Of a stretch of 25,334 nt of DNA, positions 16,846 to 23,723 are shown piece by piece. Below the pieces are notes generated by a model that was given only the letters and a program-made list of their open reading frames with translations, did no database searches and was not told where the DNA came from. The stretch's first letter is position 1. Every line of letters begins with the position of its first letter. Where the stretch lies: positions 1 through 25,334 of the forward strand of contig JAQXJQ010000073.1 of NCBI GenBank assembly GCA_029009035.1, in the 5' to 3' direction. The stretch comes from Oscillospiraceae bacterium. GTDB lineage: Bacteria > Bacillota > Clostridia > Oscillospirales > Oscillospiraceae. Both the position numbers and the translations under genes were made by a program.

Positions 16846-17633
16846 TGATGAAAGCAGCCTTTTTTGATATGGACGGTACCCTCAAGGCGTATAACGAGCC
16901 TGTCATGAGCGAAGAGGTGCGCAGGGATCTGGCGGAGCTTCGCCGCCGTGGTGTGAAGGTCATTCTGGCCACAGGGCGGAGCAGACACGATCTGAAGAAT
17001 TTTGATATGCTGTGCGGTGTGGAGTTTGACGCCTATCTGACCTTTAACGGCAACTGCTGCTATGATGATGACGGCGTCTACCGCAATTTCTGTGTTCCCC
17101 GGGAGGATGTGGAGGCTGCCTGCCGAGTCCTTCGGGCGCATCCCGAGATCCATGCGGTCATGCAGGGGGAGAACGGAAATTTCATCAACTGGGTGGATGA
17201 TTGGACGGAGGAGTTTTTGAGGTTCTTCACGCCGGATGGCCGGTATCCCATCCGTGAGCCGGAGGCCGCCATCGGCGAACGGATCTATCAGGTGGTCCCC
17301 TTTATCCCCGCCGGCATGGAGGAGCTGTTTCTTCCCCATATGCCGGGGTGCATGGCCACTCGCTGGCATGAAAAGGCCACCGACATCATACCGAAGGGCG
17401 ACGGGAAGGCGGACGGTGTCCGGGCGACTCTGGAGCGCTACGGCCTGAGGCCGGAGGAGGCCATTGCCTTTGGCGACGGGGAAAACGATATGTCCATGCT
17501 TGCGATCTGCGGCATAGGCGTGGCCATGGGAAACGCAGGGCAGAAGGTGAAGGATAGCGCCGACTATGTGACCCTCGGCGTGCGCGAGAATGGCGTGTCC
17601 CATGCGCTGCGCCATTTTGGGCTTCTGGACTGA
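16845..17633 (+). CDS. HAD superfamily hydrolase, Cof/YidA type
   Basis: A 262-residue phosphatase of HAD subfamily IIB. Motif I is FFDMDGTL (nucleophile Asp8, acid/base Asp10), motif II is ILATGRSRH, and motif IV is AFGDGENDMSML. A central C2-type cap domain spans about 85-190. Substrates in this family are sugar phosphates, nucleotides or flavin precursors and cannot be predicted here. Possible starts are a GTG at 16842 and ATGs at 16845 and 16848. AAGGGAGAG ends at 16835 and fits all three, so the exact start is uncertain by one or two codons. It ends the long operon; no terminator is seen before the next promoter. Confidence 0.9.
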   Translation: MMKAAFFDMDGTLKAYNEPVMSEEVRRDLAELRRRGVKVILATGRSRHDLKNFDMLCGVEFDAYLTFNGNCCYDDDGVYRNFCVPREDVEAACRVLRAHPEIHAVMQGENGNFINWVDDWTEEFLRFFTPDGRYPIREPEAAIGERIYQVVPFIPAGMEELFLPHMPGCMATRWHEKATDIIPKGDGKADGVRATLERYGLRPEEAIAFGDGENDMSMLAICGIGVAMGNAGQKVKDSADYVTLGVRENGVSHALRHFGLLD

Positions 17634-17652
17634 GATGCCCCGCAAATCCCGG

Positions 17653-17681
17653 TTGACAATGAAATAGTCTTGTGCTAATAT
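17653..17681 (+). promoter_or_regulatory. SigA-type promoter for the T-box operon
   Basis: A perfect -35 TTGACA (17653-17658), a 17-base spacer and TAATAT (17676-17681) with TG one base upstream (17673-17674). Initiation near 17688 starts the T-box leader. Confidence 0.8.
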
Positions 17682-17687
17682 GCAAAC

Positions 17688-17945
17688 AATGTGTTGAAAA
17701 GGAAGAGTAGTCAAACGCTGCCTGCCAGAGAGCCCCCGGCCGGTGAAAGGGGGAGAGGACGCTTTGATGAATACCCCTTGGAGCAGCCGCCTGAACGGGA
17801 TACTCAGTAGGGTTGGACGGGTCGCGCCCGATATTGCGCCATGAGTCTGTAAGACTCTCTGAGGCCATATCCGTGAGGATGTGGTGAACAGAGGTGGTAC
17901 CGCGTTTGATCGCCCTCTGTCCCGTTGGGACGGAGGGCGTTTTTT
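17688..17945 (+). ncRNA. T-box riboswitch leader, predicted tRNA-Tyr specific
   Basis: The T-box core with GGTGGTACCGCG lies at 17893-17904. The upstream half has Stem I features: an AGTA loop-E motif near 17706, a distal stem with AGAGAG and GGTGAAA (17730-17752), and a helix TCAAA/TTTGA that positions the specifier loop. In that loop GAA is followed by TAC (17773-17775), a Tyr codon. The TGGT bulge predicts an A discriminator base, as in tRNA-Tyr. The AGTAG and GGACGGG elements of the Stem II/III region follow at 17806-17822. Uncharged tRNA should stabilise the antiterminator and allow expression. tyrS lies third downstream, which independently supports Tyr. Confidence 0.92.
17911..17945 (+). 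terminator. T-box intrinsic terminator with embedded ribosome binding site
   Basis: A 13-base-pair stem (17911-17923 with 17927-17939, one G-T wobble) is followed by six T residues ending directly at the ATG at 17946. GGAGGG at 17932-17937, inside the 3' arm, is the only ribosome binding site for the transporter gene. The hairpin would therefore hide it as well as stop transcription. Confidence 0.9.
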
Positions 17946-18809
17946 ATGGAGATCACGGCAAAACAGAGACAGCAAGGCGTTATTTGTGTGTTCCTCGCCG
18001 CTGTGCTGTACAGCATCGGCGGACTGTGCATCAAGGTCATTCCATGGAACGGCATGAGCATCAACGCGGCCAGGACCATGGTGGCGGTTGTGGTTCTGTG
18101 GGGGTATTTCCTCATTTCCAAACAGCGTCTGCGTCTGAACCGGTGGATCCTGCTGGGGGCTTTGTGTGTCTGCGGGACCAACACGCTGTTCTCCCTCGCC
18201 AACAAGCTCACCACTGCGGCCAACACCATCGTGCTGCAGTTCACCGCGCCCATCTTTGTGATCCTGTTGGGGATGGTGTTCTGGCGGAAGCGGCCGGGGA
18301 AGCTGGATGTGACCGCCTGTGTGTTCGTCCTGGCCGGTGTGGTCTGCTTCTTTGTGGACGGGCTGAGCGCCGGCGGCACGGTGGGAAATGTCCTGGCCCT
18401 CGCCTCCGGACTGAGTTACGCAGGCGTGTTCCTGCTCAACGATCTGCCGGACAGCAGCCCCATCAGCTCTGTGTTCTGGGGCAATATTCTCAGCGTGGTC
18501 ATCGGCTTCCCCTTTTTGCTCCGGGAAACCGAGTTTACTGCCACTGCAATTACCAGCGTGGTCATTCTGGGTGCATTTCAGGTGGCTCTGGCCTATATCT
18601 TGATGTGCATTGGACTCAAGACCACCCCTGCGGTGACCGCCAGCCTGATCTCCGGTATCGAGCCGGTGCTCAATCCCATTCTGGTGGCGGTGTTTTACAA
18701 GGAGCGGATCGGCGGCCTGGCAATGGTGGGAGCCCTGATCGTCATTTTGTCCGTTGTAGTTTACAATGTAATGAGGGGGAAGCGATGTACGCCCAAACAG
18801 AGCGGTTGA
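17946..18809 (+). CDS. EamA/DMT family transporter
   Basis: A 287-residue membrane protein with about ten hydrophobic segments in two EamA repeats (about 12-138 and 150-275). Conserved features include GLCIKVIPWNGMSINAAR near helix 1-2 and LISGIEPVLNPILVAVFYKER near helix 9. Many DMT members export amino acids or metabolites. Position behind a Tyr T-box and in front of tyrS suggests transport of tyrosine or another aromatic compound, which is inference. The start is the ATG at 17946, next to the terminator U-tract; an in-frame TTG at 17925 lies inside the terminator and is rejected. The 3' end overlaps the next gene by 25 bases. Confidence 0.9.
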   Translation: MEITAKQRQQGVICVFLAAVLYSIGGLCIKVIPWNGMSINAARTMVAVVVLWGYFLISKQRLRLNRWILLGALCVCGTNTLFSLANKLTTAANTIVLQFTAPIFVILLGMVFWRKRPGKLDVTACVFVLAGVVCFFVDGLSAGGTVGNVLALASGLSYAGVFLLNDLPDSSPISSVFWGNILSVVIGFPFLLRETEFTATAITSVVILGAFQVALAYILMCIGLKTTPAVTASLISGIEPVLNPILVAVFYKERIGGLAMVGALIVILSVVVYNVMRGKRCTPKQSG

Positions 18810-19324
18810 TCCTGAGACCCTGTACAGCAGGGGACTTTGAGGATTATTTTGCCTACATTATGGAGCCGGAACTGCAATATATGCTGGGCCTGGACGGGGT
18901 CACTGACAGAGCATCGGCCAAGGAGGAATTTCAATGGCTGCTGGAGAACAGAACGCTGTTGGCCATTGTGCAGAAAAGCAGCTCCCGCATGATCGGCCAT
19001 ATCTGCCTGCACCCACCCTATGAGAGCGTTGCCCAAGACCCGGAATATGAGGGGAAGAAGGGCGTTTCTCTCTCATATGCACTGAAAAAATCAGAGCGCA
19101 GACAGGGCTTGATGGTCGAGGCATTGCGGAAAACCATACAAATGATATTCCAAGAGGAAAAGGCAGACTATATCGACTGTGAATATCCCTCGTTCAATGG
19201 GGCTTCAAAGGCAGTTCAGGAAAAGCTGGACTTCCGATATTGGGGTTCGGAACGGTTTGGCGATATTGAATTGTTTATCAATGTGCTTATCAATCATGAA
19301 TCATATGAAGGAGAAGAATTATGA
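18785..19324 (+). CDS. GNAT family N-acetyltransferase (RimJ/RimL type)
   Basis: A 179-residue acetyl-CoA-dependent acetyltransferase. The start QTERLILRPCTAGDFEDYF is the RimJ/RimL opening, and GVSLSYALKKSERRQGLMVEAL carries the acetyl-CoA binding loop (RRQGLM). A later FNGASKAVQEKLDFRYWG matches the family's usual S/N-x-VxEKLGF block. Substrates may be proteins or small molecules; nothing here fixes them. The start lies within the transporter gene, and the stop overlaps the tyrS ATG, so all three are probably translated in coupled fashion. Its second half is clearly richer in A/T-ending codons than the flanking genes, suggesting later acquisition. Confidence 0.88.
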   Translation: MYAQTERLILRPCTAGDFEDYFAYIMEPELQYMLGLDGVTDRASAKEEFQWLLENRTLLAIVQKSSSRMIGHICLHPPYESVAQDPEYEGKKGVSLSYALKKSERRQGLMVEALRKTIQMIFQEEKADYIDCEYPSFNGASKAVQEKLDFRYWGSERFGDIELFINVLINHESYEGEEL

Positions 19325-20547
19325 CACTGTACGATGAACTGGTTGCCCGAGGTCTGATCGCCCAGGTGACCAACGAGGAAGAGATCAAGGAAATGATCAA
19401 CAACGGCAAAGCCACCTTCTATATCGGCTTTGACCCCACCGCCGACTCCCTCCATGTGGGTCACTTCATGGCTCTGTGCCTCATGAAGCGCCTGCAGATG
19501 GCCGGCAACAAGCCCATCGCCCTCATCGGCGGCGGCACCGCCATGATCGGCGACCCCTCCGGACGTACCGATATGCGCTCCATGATGACCAAGGAGACCA
19601 TCGACCATAACTGCGAGTGCTTCAAGAAGCAGATGTCCCGCTTCATCGAGTTCGGCGAGGGCAAGGCTCAGATGGTGAACAACGCCGACTGGCTGCTGAA
19701 CCTCAACTATGTGGACTTCATCCGCGACATCGGCGCCTGCTTCTCTGTGAACAATATGCTCCGCGCCGAGTGCTTCAAGCAGCGTATGGAGAAGGGCCTC
19801 AGCTTCCTGGAGTTCAACTATATGCCCATGCAGTCCTACGACTTCTACTACCTGTTCCAGCACTACGGCTGCAATATGCAGTTCGGCGGCAACGACCAGT
19901 GGAGCAACATGCTGGGCGGTACCGAGCTCATCCGCCGCAAGCTGGGCAAGGACGCCCACGCCATGACCATCACCCTGCTGCTCAACTCCGAGGGCAAGAA
20001 GATGGGCAAGACCGCCTCCGGCGCGGTGTGGCTGGACCCCAACAAGACCAGCCCCTACGACTTCTACCAGTACTGGCGCAATGTGGGCGATGAGGATGTG
20101 CTCAAGTGCATCCGTATGCTCACCTTCCTGCCCCTGGAGCAGATCGACGAGATGGACAAGTGGGAGGGCGCTCAGCTCAACCAGGCCAAGGAGATCCTGG
20201 CCTACGAGCTCACCGCTCTGGTCCACGGCAAGGAGGAGGCGGAGAAGGCCCAGTCCGCCGCCAAGGCGCTGTTCTCTACCGGCGGCGACCTGTCCAATAT
20301 GCCCACTACCGAGCTCACCGACGCCGACTTTTCCGACGGCAAGATCGGTGCGCTGACCCTGCTGGTCAAGTGCGGTCTGGCCGCCTCCAACGGGGAAGCC
20401 CGCCGCCTCATCCAGCAGAACGGTGTGGCCATGGGCGACGCCAAGATGAGCGACGCCGCCGCCCAGTACGACAAGGACACCTTCGCCGGCGACGGCGTGA
20501 TCCTCAAGAAGGGCAAGAAGGTGTTCCATTGCGCCAGACTTGCCTGA
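19321..20547 (+). CDS. tyrS: Tyrosyl-tRNA synthetase
   Basis: Class I synthetase that charges tRNA-Tyr. The 408-residue protein has the HIGH-type motif HVGH (45-48), the KMSKS-type loop KMGKT (227-231), the Tyr-pocket blocks FNYMPMQSYDFYYLF and GGNDQWSNM, and a C-terminal S4-like RNA-binding region (about 345-408). GGAGAAG precedes the ATG, which overlaps the GNAT stop by 4 bases. No T-box or promoter is visible directly upstream, so control must come from the T-box 1.4 kb away or from a promoter I cannot see. Codons are strongly C-ending (GCC, ATC, CTC), as expected for a highly expressed gene. Confidence 0.97.
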   Translation: MTLYDELVARGLIAQVTNEEEIKEMINNGKATFYIGFDPTADSLHVGHFMALCLMKRLQMAGNKPIALIGGGTAMIGDPSGRTDMRSMMTKETIDHNCECFKKQMSRFIEFGEGKAQMVNNADWLLNLNYVDFIRDIGACFSVNNMLRAECFKQRMEKGLSFLEFNYMPMQSYDFYYLFQHYGCNMQFGGNDQWSNMLGGTELIRRKLGKDAHAMTITLLLNSEGKKMGKTASGAVWLDPNKTSPYDFYQYWRNVGDEDVLKCIRMLTFLPLEQIDEMDKWEGAQLNQAKEILAYELTALVHGKEEAEKAQSAAKALFSTGGDLSNMPTTELTDADFSDGKIGALTLLVKCGLAASNGEARRLIQQNGVAMGDAKMSDAAAQYDKDTFAGDGVILKKGKKVFHCARLA

Positions 20548-20548
20548 T

Positions 20549-21343
20549 ATGGTGGAGCAGCTTTTCTCAGAGCTTTCGCGGCTCCCGCAGGTAGAAGCCA
20601 TTGCTCTGGGCGGCTCCAGAGCCGGAACTTGCTTCGATGAGAGTTCGGACTATGATGTGTACCTGTACTGTACCAATCCTGTCTCGGAAGAAATCCGCCG
20701 TGAGATCCTGTCCCGATACTGTGACACCATGGAGATCGGCAACCACTTTTGGGAGTACGAGGATAACTGCAGACTGAAAAACGGGGTGGATATTGATATC
20801 CTCTACCGTGATCTGGACGATTTCTGCGCCGGTGTTGCCGAAGTGGTGGAGCAGGGGCAGGCGCATAACGGTTACACCACCTGTATGTGGCATAACCTGA
20901 ATACCTGCAAGGTGCTTTTCGACCGCTCCGGCCGCTTGAACGCGGCAAAACAGCGGTTTGATGTGGCCTATCCGGAAGCATTGAAGCGCAATATTATCCA
21001 GCGCAATATGCGGCTGCTCCATACCGCCATGCCGGCGTATGATCTGCAGGTCAAAAAGGCCGTGAAGCGCGGAGATCTGGTGAGCGTCAACCACCGCAGC
21101 GCGGCATTTATGGAGTCCTATTTCGATGTGCTGTTTGCGCTGAATGAGTGTACGCACCCGGGGGAGAAGCGATTGATCTCCCTTTGCAAAGAGCGGTGCA
21201 AATACCTTCCCTGTGACTTTGAGGAGAATTTGGCCGCCTATTTCCGGGCGATGTTCCGGGACCCTGAGGGCGCGTTGTACACCCTTCAACAAATTGTCTC
21301 CAATTTGGAGAAGCTCCTGGCGGAACACGGCCTGTTGTTTTGA
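20549..21343 (+). CDS. Nucleotidyltransferase-fold protein (minimal NTase plus C-terminal domain)
   Basis: A 264-residue protein with the polymerase-beta-like signature GGSRAG (21-26) and DYD (34-36), plus a third acidic site VDIDI (80-84), so the catalytic triad looks intact. The C-terminal half is helical and resembles DUF4037-like or kanamycin-nucleotidyltransferase-like helical domains. Relatives include aminoglycoside nucleotidyltransferases and toxin-antitoxin MNT proteins, but no substrate is evident. The ATG is one base after the tyrS stop and has no ribosome binding site close by; a TTG at 20540 is in frame inside tyrS. Translation probably depends on ribosomes finishing tyrS. No HEPN partner gene is adjacent. 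Confidence 0.85.
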   Translation: MVEQLFSELSRLPQVEAIALGGSRAGTCFDESSDYDVYLYCTNPVSEEIRREILSRYCDTMEIGNHFWEYEDNCRLKNGVDIDILYRDLDDFCAGVAEVVEQGQAHNGYTTCMWHNLNTCKVLFDRSGRLNAAKQRFDVAYPEALKRNIIQRNMRLLHTAMPAYDLQVKKAVKRGDLVSVNHRSAAFMESYFDVLFALNECTHPGEKRLISLCKERCKYLPCDFEENLAAYFRAMFRDPEGALYTLQQIVSNLEKLLAEHGLLF

Positions 21344-21380
21344 AGAATTCCCGCAGCCGGAAGGCTGCGGGAATTCTTTT
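21343..21380. terminator. Bidirectional intrinsic terminator
   Basis: A perfect 16-base-pair stem (21343-21358 with 21363-21378) with a GGAA loop. It begins at the nucleotidyltransferase stop, has a T run on the plus strand, and ends 3 bases from the stop of the convergent sigma-factor gene. The minus strand has only a short T run, so it is weaker in that direction. Confidence 0.92.
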
Positions 21381-21381
21381 G

Positions 21382-22665
21382 TCACAGGATATGGTCCGTC
21401 ACGCAGTCGTACCAGTGAACATAGGTCACGCCGTTCACGGTGAGCGTTTCATTGTCGGGCAGCTGCTCCGACCAGTGCTTGCCGTAGCGCTCCATGGCCC
21501 AGTCGTCCCGATTGAAGCGCCGCCACAGCACGGTGCGTCCGCTCTCGTCGATGTACTGCTCGGAGAGCGTGCCCTCATTGTAGCACTCGGCATCCACGAT
21601 ACAGACCGTATCGTAGCGCTTGCCGCCGATGCACACCTCATAGCGCCCCACCACATCCAGCAGACCCAGGGCGGGGTCGCAGGTGATGACGCTGCCGTTT
21701 TTGACGATGAGCCCACGGGGGAGGGGATGGGTCTCATTGCCGCAGTTGTCCGGCCCAAAGCCCCAGTTTTCCAAAAATTCATCGCCGTCAAGGAAGGTGA
21801 TGAGCCGCTTTACGCCGCTTTGCACAGCGGTGCAGGCCAGATAGCGGCAATGGGTATCGGTGAGCTGGGCGACAAAGTGGGTGGGATAGATGTTGTCCGA
21901 GGGGTTGCTGCTGCCGGTGGGGTCGGTTCCTCTGGGGACCGCCTCTATCTCGACACCGCGAATTCCGTGGATCTCAGCCTCGCCCAGTACCTTCAGATCA
22001 TACTGCCAGGTCTTTTTTCCCGACGGATCGTCGTACATTGCCCAGGAAATGCGCTCTCCCAGCCTGGGGACAAGGAACCAGCCCTGCAGCTCTTCCCAGC
22101 AGGGGGAGAAGGGGGGCTGCTCAGAGGGAGTGATGGTATAGCGTGGCAGATATTCCGGTAAAAGTTTCATATCAGAGTCTCCTTTTGCTTGTTGTGAGGG
22201 TTTTGGATAGAGTTGTTTGAAGTTGGCACGTGCGGTGTGCAGCCGGCTTTTTACCGTTCCCAGCGGGATGTTCAGCCGTTTGGCGATCTCGCCCTGGGGC
22301 AGCTGCAGCCAGTAAAAGAGATATAGAATCTGCTTGTCACAGCTGCCCAGACGCTCCATGACATCGCTCACCATGGGGTAGCGGTCCGGCCCGCGGCGGC
22401 TGAAGCCGACGGCGGGGGTAATGGTATCCAGGGGGATCTCCATGCATTTTGCCCGGGTACGGAAGTAGTCATTGCAGCGGTTCCGGGCGATGGAGAGCAG
22501 CCACCCTTTGAATGACAGGGGGTCTTTCAGCTGGCCGAAGCGCTCAAAGGCTTTGGCGCAGGTATCCTGAATGATGTCCTCCGCGTCCGCCGGAACAGGG
22601 ATGCGAAAGCGCACGAAGCGCTCCAGCGCCGCTCTGTGCCGGCATAACAGGTCTTCAAATTCCAT
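21382..22665 (-). CDS. ECF sigma factor fused to a C-terminal domain of unknown function
   Basis: The 427-residue protein begins with a complete ECF sigma factor. Sigma-2 is at about 5-72 (ADAEDIIQDTCAKAFERF, then FKGWLLSIARNRCNDYFR). Sigma-4 is at about 103-153 (KQILYLFYWLQLPQGEIAKRLNIPLGTVKSRLH). In the same frame follows a 262-residue soluble domain (166-427) that I cannot assign. It is rich in Trp, Tyr and Cys, has no membrane span, and looks mostly beta, with DGDEFLENWGFG and GRTVLWRRFNRDDW. The ATG at 22665 follows GGAG; the open frame above it (to 22833) enters dapA. No anti-sigma gene is adjacent, so the extra domain may regulate the sigma factor. An ECF-type promoter precedes it, suggesting autoregulation. 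Confidence 0.88.
   Translation of the reverse strand: MEFEDLLCRHRAALERFVRFRIPVPADAEDIIQDTCAKAFERFGQLKDPLSFKGWLLSIARNRCNDYFRTRAKCMEIPLDTITPAVGFSRRGPDRYPMVSDVMERLGSCDKQILYLFYWLQLPQGEIAKRLNIPLGTVKSRLHTARANFKQLYPKPSQQAKGDSDMKLLPEYLPRYTITPSEQPPFSPCWEELQGWFLVPRLGERISWAMYDDPSGKKTWQYDLKVLGEAEIHGIRGVEIEAVPRGTDPTGSSNPSDNIYPTHFVAQLTDTHCRYLACTAVQSGVKRLITFLDGDEFLENWGFGPDNCGNETHPLPRGLIVKNGSVITCDPALGLLDVVGRYEVCIGGKRYDTVCIVDAECYNEGTLSEQYIDESGRTVLWRRFNRDDWAMERYGKHWSEQLPDNETLTVNGVTYVHWYDCVTDHIL
22168..22186 (-). promoter_or_regulatory. Internal ribosome binding site and ATG within the sigma-factor fusion
   Basis: AAAAGGAG (22186-22179) lies 8 bases before an in-frame ATG (22170-22168) that encodes Met166, exactly at the boundary between sigma-4 and the unknown domain. 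Initiation here would give a free 262-residue C-terminal protein. The layout looks like two overlapping genes that lost the first stop codon. Confidence 0.6.
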
Positions 22666-22711
22666 CCGCTCATCTCCGTTCCATGTAAAATCAAAACCGG
22701 TTTCACAGATA

Positions 22712-22739
22712 TAGACGATTGGGAAAAGCAAAAGGTTCA
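22712..22739 (-). promoter_or_regulatory. Predicted ECF-sigma promoter (autoregulatory candidate)
   Basis: On the minus strand, TGAACC (22739-22734), a 16-base spacer and CGTCTA (22717-22712) match the general TGAAAC-N16-CGTC pattern of Bacillus ECF promoters. It starts 11 bases after the dapA stop and would give a leader of about 40 bases before the sigma-factor ATG. Confidence 0.6.
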
Positions 22740-22750
22740 GATATGAAACA

Positions 22751-23638
22751 TTAAATGAGGCCGAAACGGACAAGCTCCCGCCGGATCTGCTCCAGATGTT
22801 CCCGGGAGGGCCTGCACAGGGGGAGACGCACATGGCCGGAGCACAGACCCAGCAGCTCCATGGCGGCTTTTACCGGGATGGGATTGACCTCGCAGAACAA
22901 AGCGTCGATGAGAGAGGCATATCCGGTCTGAATCTCGGCGGCGCCTTTAAAATCTCCGCTGAGACACAGATCGCACAGCTGCTTCATGACCTCCGGGATG
23001 AGGTTGGAGGCCACCGAAATGACCCCCATGCCCCCCAGTGCCATGATGGGCACTACCTGATCGTCATTGCCCGACCAGACGGAAAAATCTTTGGGACAGA
23101 GGGACCTGGTGTGAGTGACCAGCGCGAGGCTTCCCGACGCCTCTTTTACTCCGTTGAACCTGGGGTCTTGCGCCAGCTGCGCATAGGTTTCCGCCCCAAA
23201 GGACAGCCCTGTGCGGCTCGGGACGTTGTAAAGGATAATGGGCAGATCCACCTGCTGCGCGATGGCCTTGTAGTGGGCAGCCAAACCTGCCTGGGTGGTC
23301 TTGTTGTAGTAGGGAGTCACCATCAGCAGTCCGTCGACGCCCGCTTTCTTGGCACTTTGGGACAGGCGAAGGGCGACCTGGGTGTTGTTGCTTCCGGTGC
23401 CTGCAATGACCTTGGCCCTGCCGCCTATATACTTTACGCAGAATTTTGCCAACTCATCCCGTTCCTCAAAGGACAGGGTAGAGGCCTCACCTGTGGTCCC
23501 GCAGATACATACCGCGGGAATGTTCGCGTCCATCTGGCGGTCCAGCAGCCGCTCCAGGGCGGGATAGTCGATCCCGCCGCTTTCGTGAAAGGGAGTGACC
23601 AGCGCGGTACACACGCCGGTAAATACTGGGGTTCGCAT
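22751..23638 (-). CDS. dapA: 4-hydroxy-tetrahydrodipicolinate synthase
   Basis: DapA condenses pyruvate with aspartate semialdehyde in the first committed step of lysine, meso-diaminopimelate and dipicolinate synthesis. The last is needed for spores. The 295-residue TIM-barrel protein has CGTTGEASTLS (46-56), Tyr111 in TPYYNK, YNVPSRTG (137-144) and the Schiff-base Lys165 in VKEAS. The ATG at 23638 follows GGAAGG with good spacing. An in-frame ATG at 23671 lies at the foot of a terminator and is less likely. It lies downstream of asd, which makes its substrate. No dapB follows in this window. Confidence 0.96.
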   Translation of the reverse strand: MRTPVFTGVCTALVTPFHESGGIDYPALERLLDRQMDANIPAVCICGTTGEASTLSFEERDELAKFCVKYIGGRAKVIAGTGSNNTQVALRLSQSAKKAGVDGLLMVTPYYNKTTQAGLAAHYKAIAQQVDLPIILYNVPSRTGLSFGAETYAQLAQDPRFNGVKEASGSLALVTHTRSLCPKDFSVWSGNDDQVVPIMALGGMGVISVASNLIPEVMKQLCDLCLSGDFKGAAEIQTGYASLIDALFCEVNPIPVKAAMELLGLCSGHVRLPLCRPSREHLEQIRRELVRFGLI

Positions 23639-23675
23639 ACAGACACCCTTCCAAAGCTGAATATCGTTCATAGGT

Positions 23676-23712
23676 AAAAAAGAGGCTCCGAACCGCCGTT
23701 CAGAGCCTCTTT
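23676..23712 (-). terminator. Intrinsic terminator between asd and dapA
   Basis: On the minus strand a 15-base-pair stem (23712-23698 with 23693-23679, one G-T wobble) with a 4-base loop runs into six T residues (23681-23676). It lies about 12 bases after the asd stop and 38 bases before the dapA ATG. Confidence 0.9.
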
Positions 23713-23723
23713 GGAATATCAGA

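Noticed and set aside
19294..20601. A 435-codon open frame antisense to tyrS
   Set aside because: Same cause as opposite glnA: strongly biased codons in tyrS. The translation is a repetitive Leu/Val/Gly/His string without domain features.
21343..21378. Long perfect palindrome as a possible mobile-element end or recombination site
   Set aside because: The 4-base loop, T run and position between convergent gene ends make it an ordinary bidirectional terminator.
23639..23671. Longer DapA starting at the ATG at 23671
   Set aside because: That ATG lies against the terminator U-tract without a ribosome binding site, and the extra 11 residues are not typical of DapA; the ATG at 23638 has GGAAGG at good spacing.
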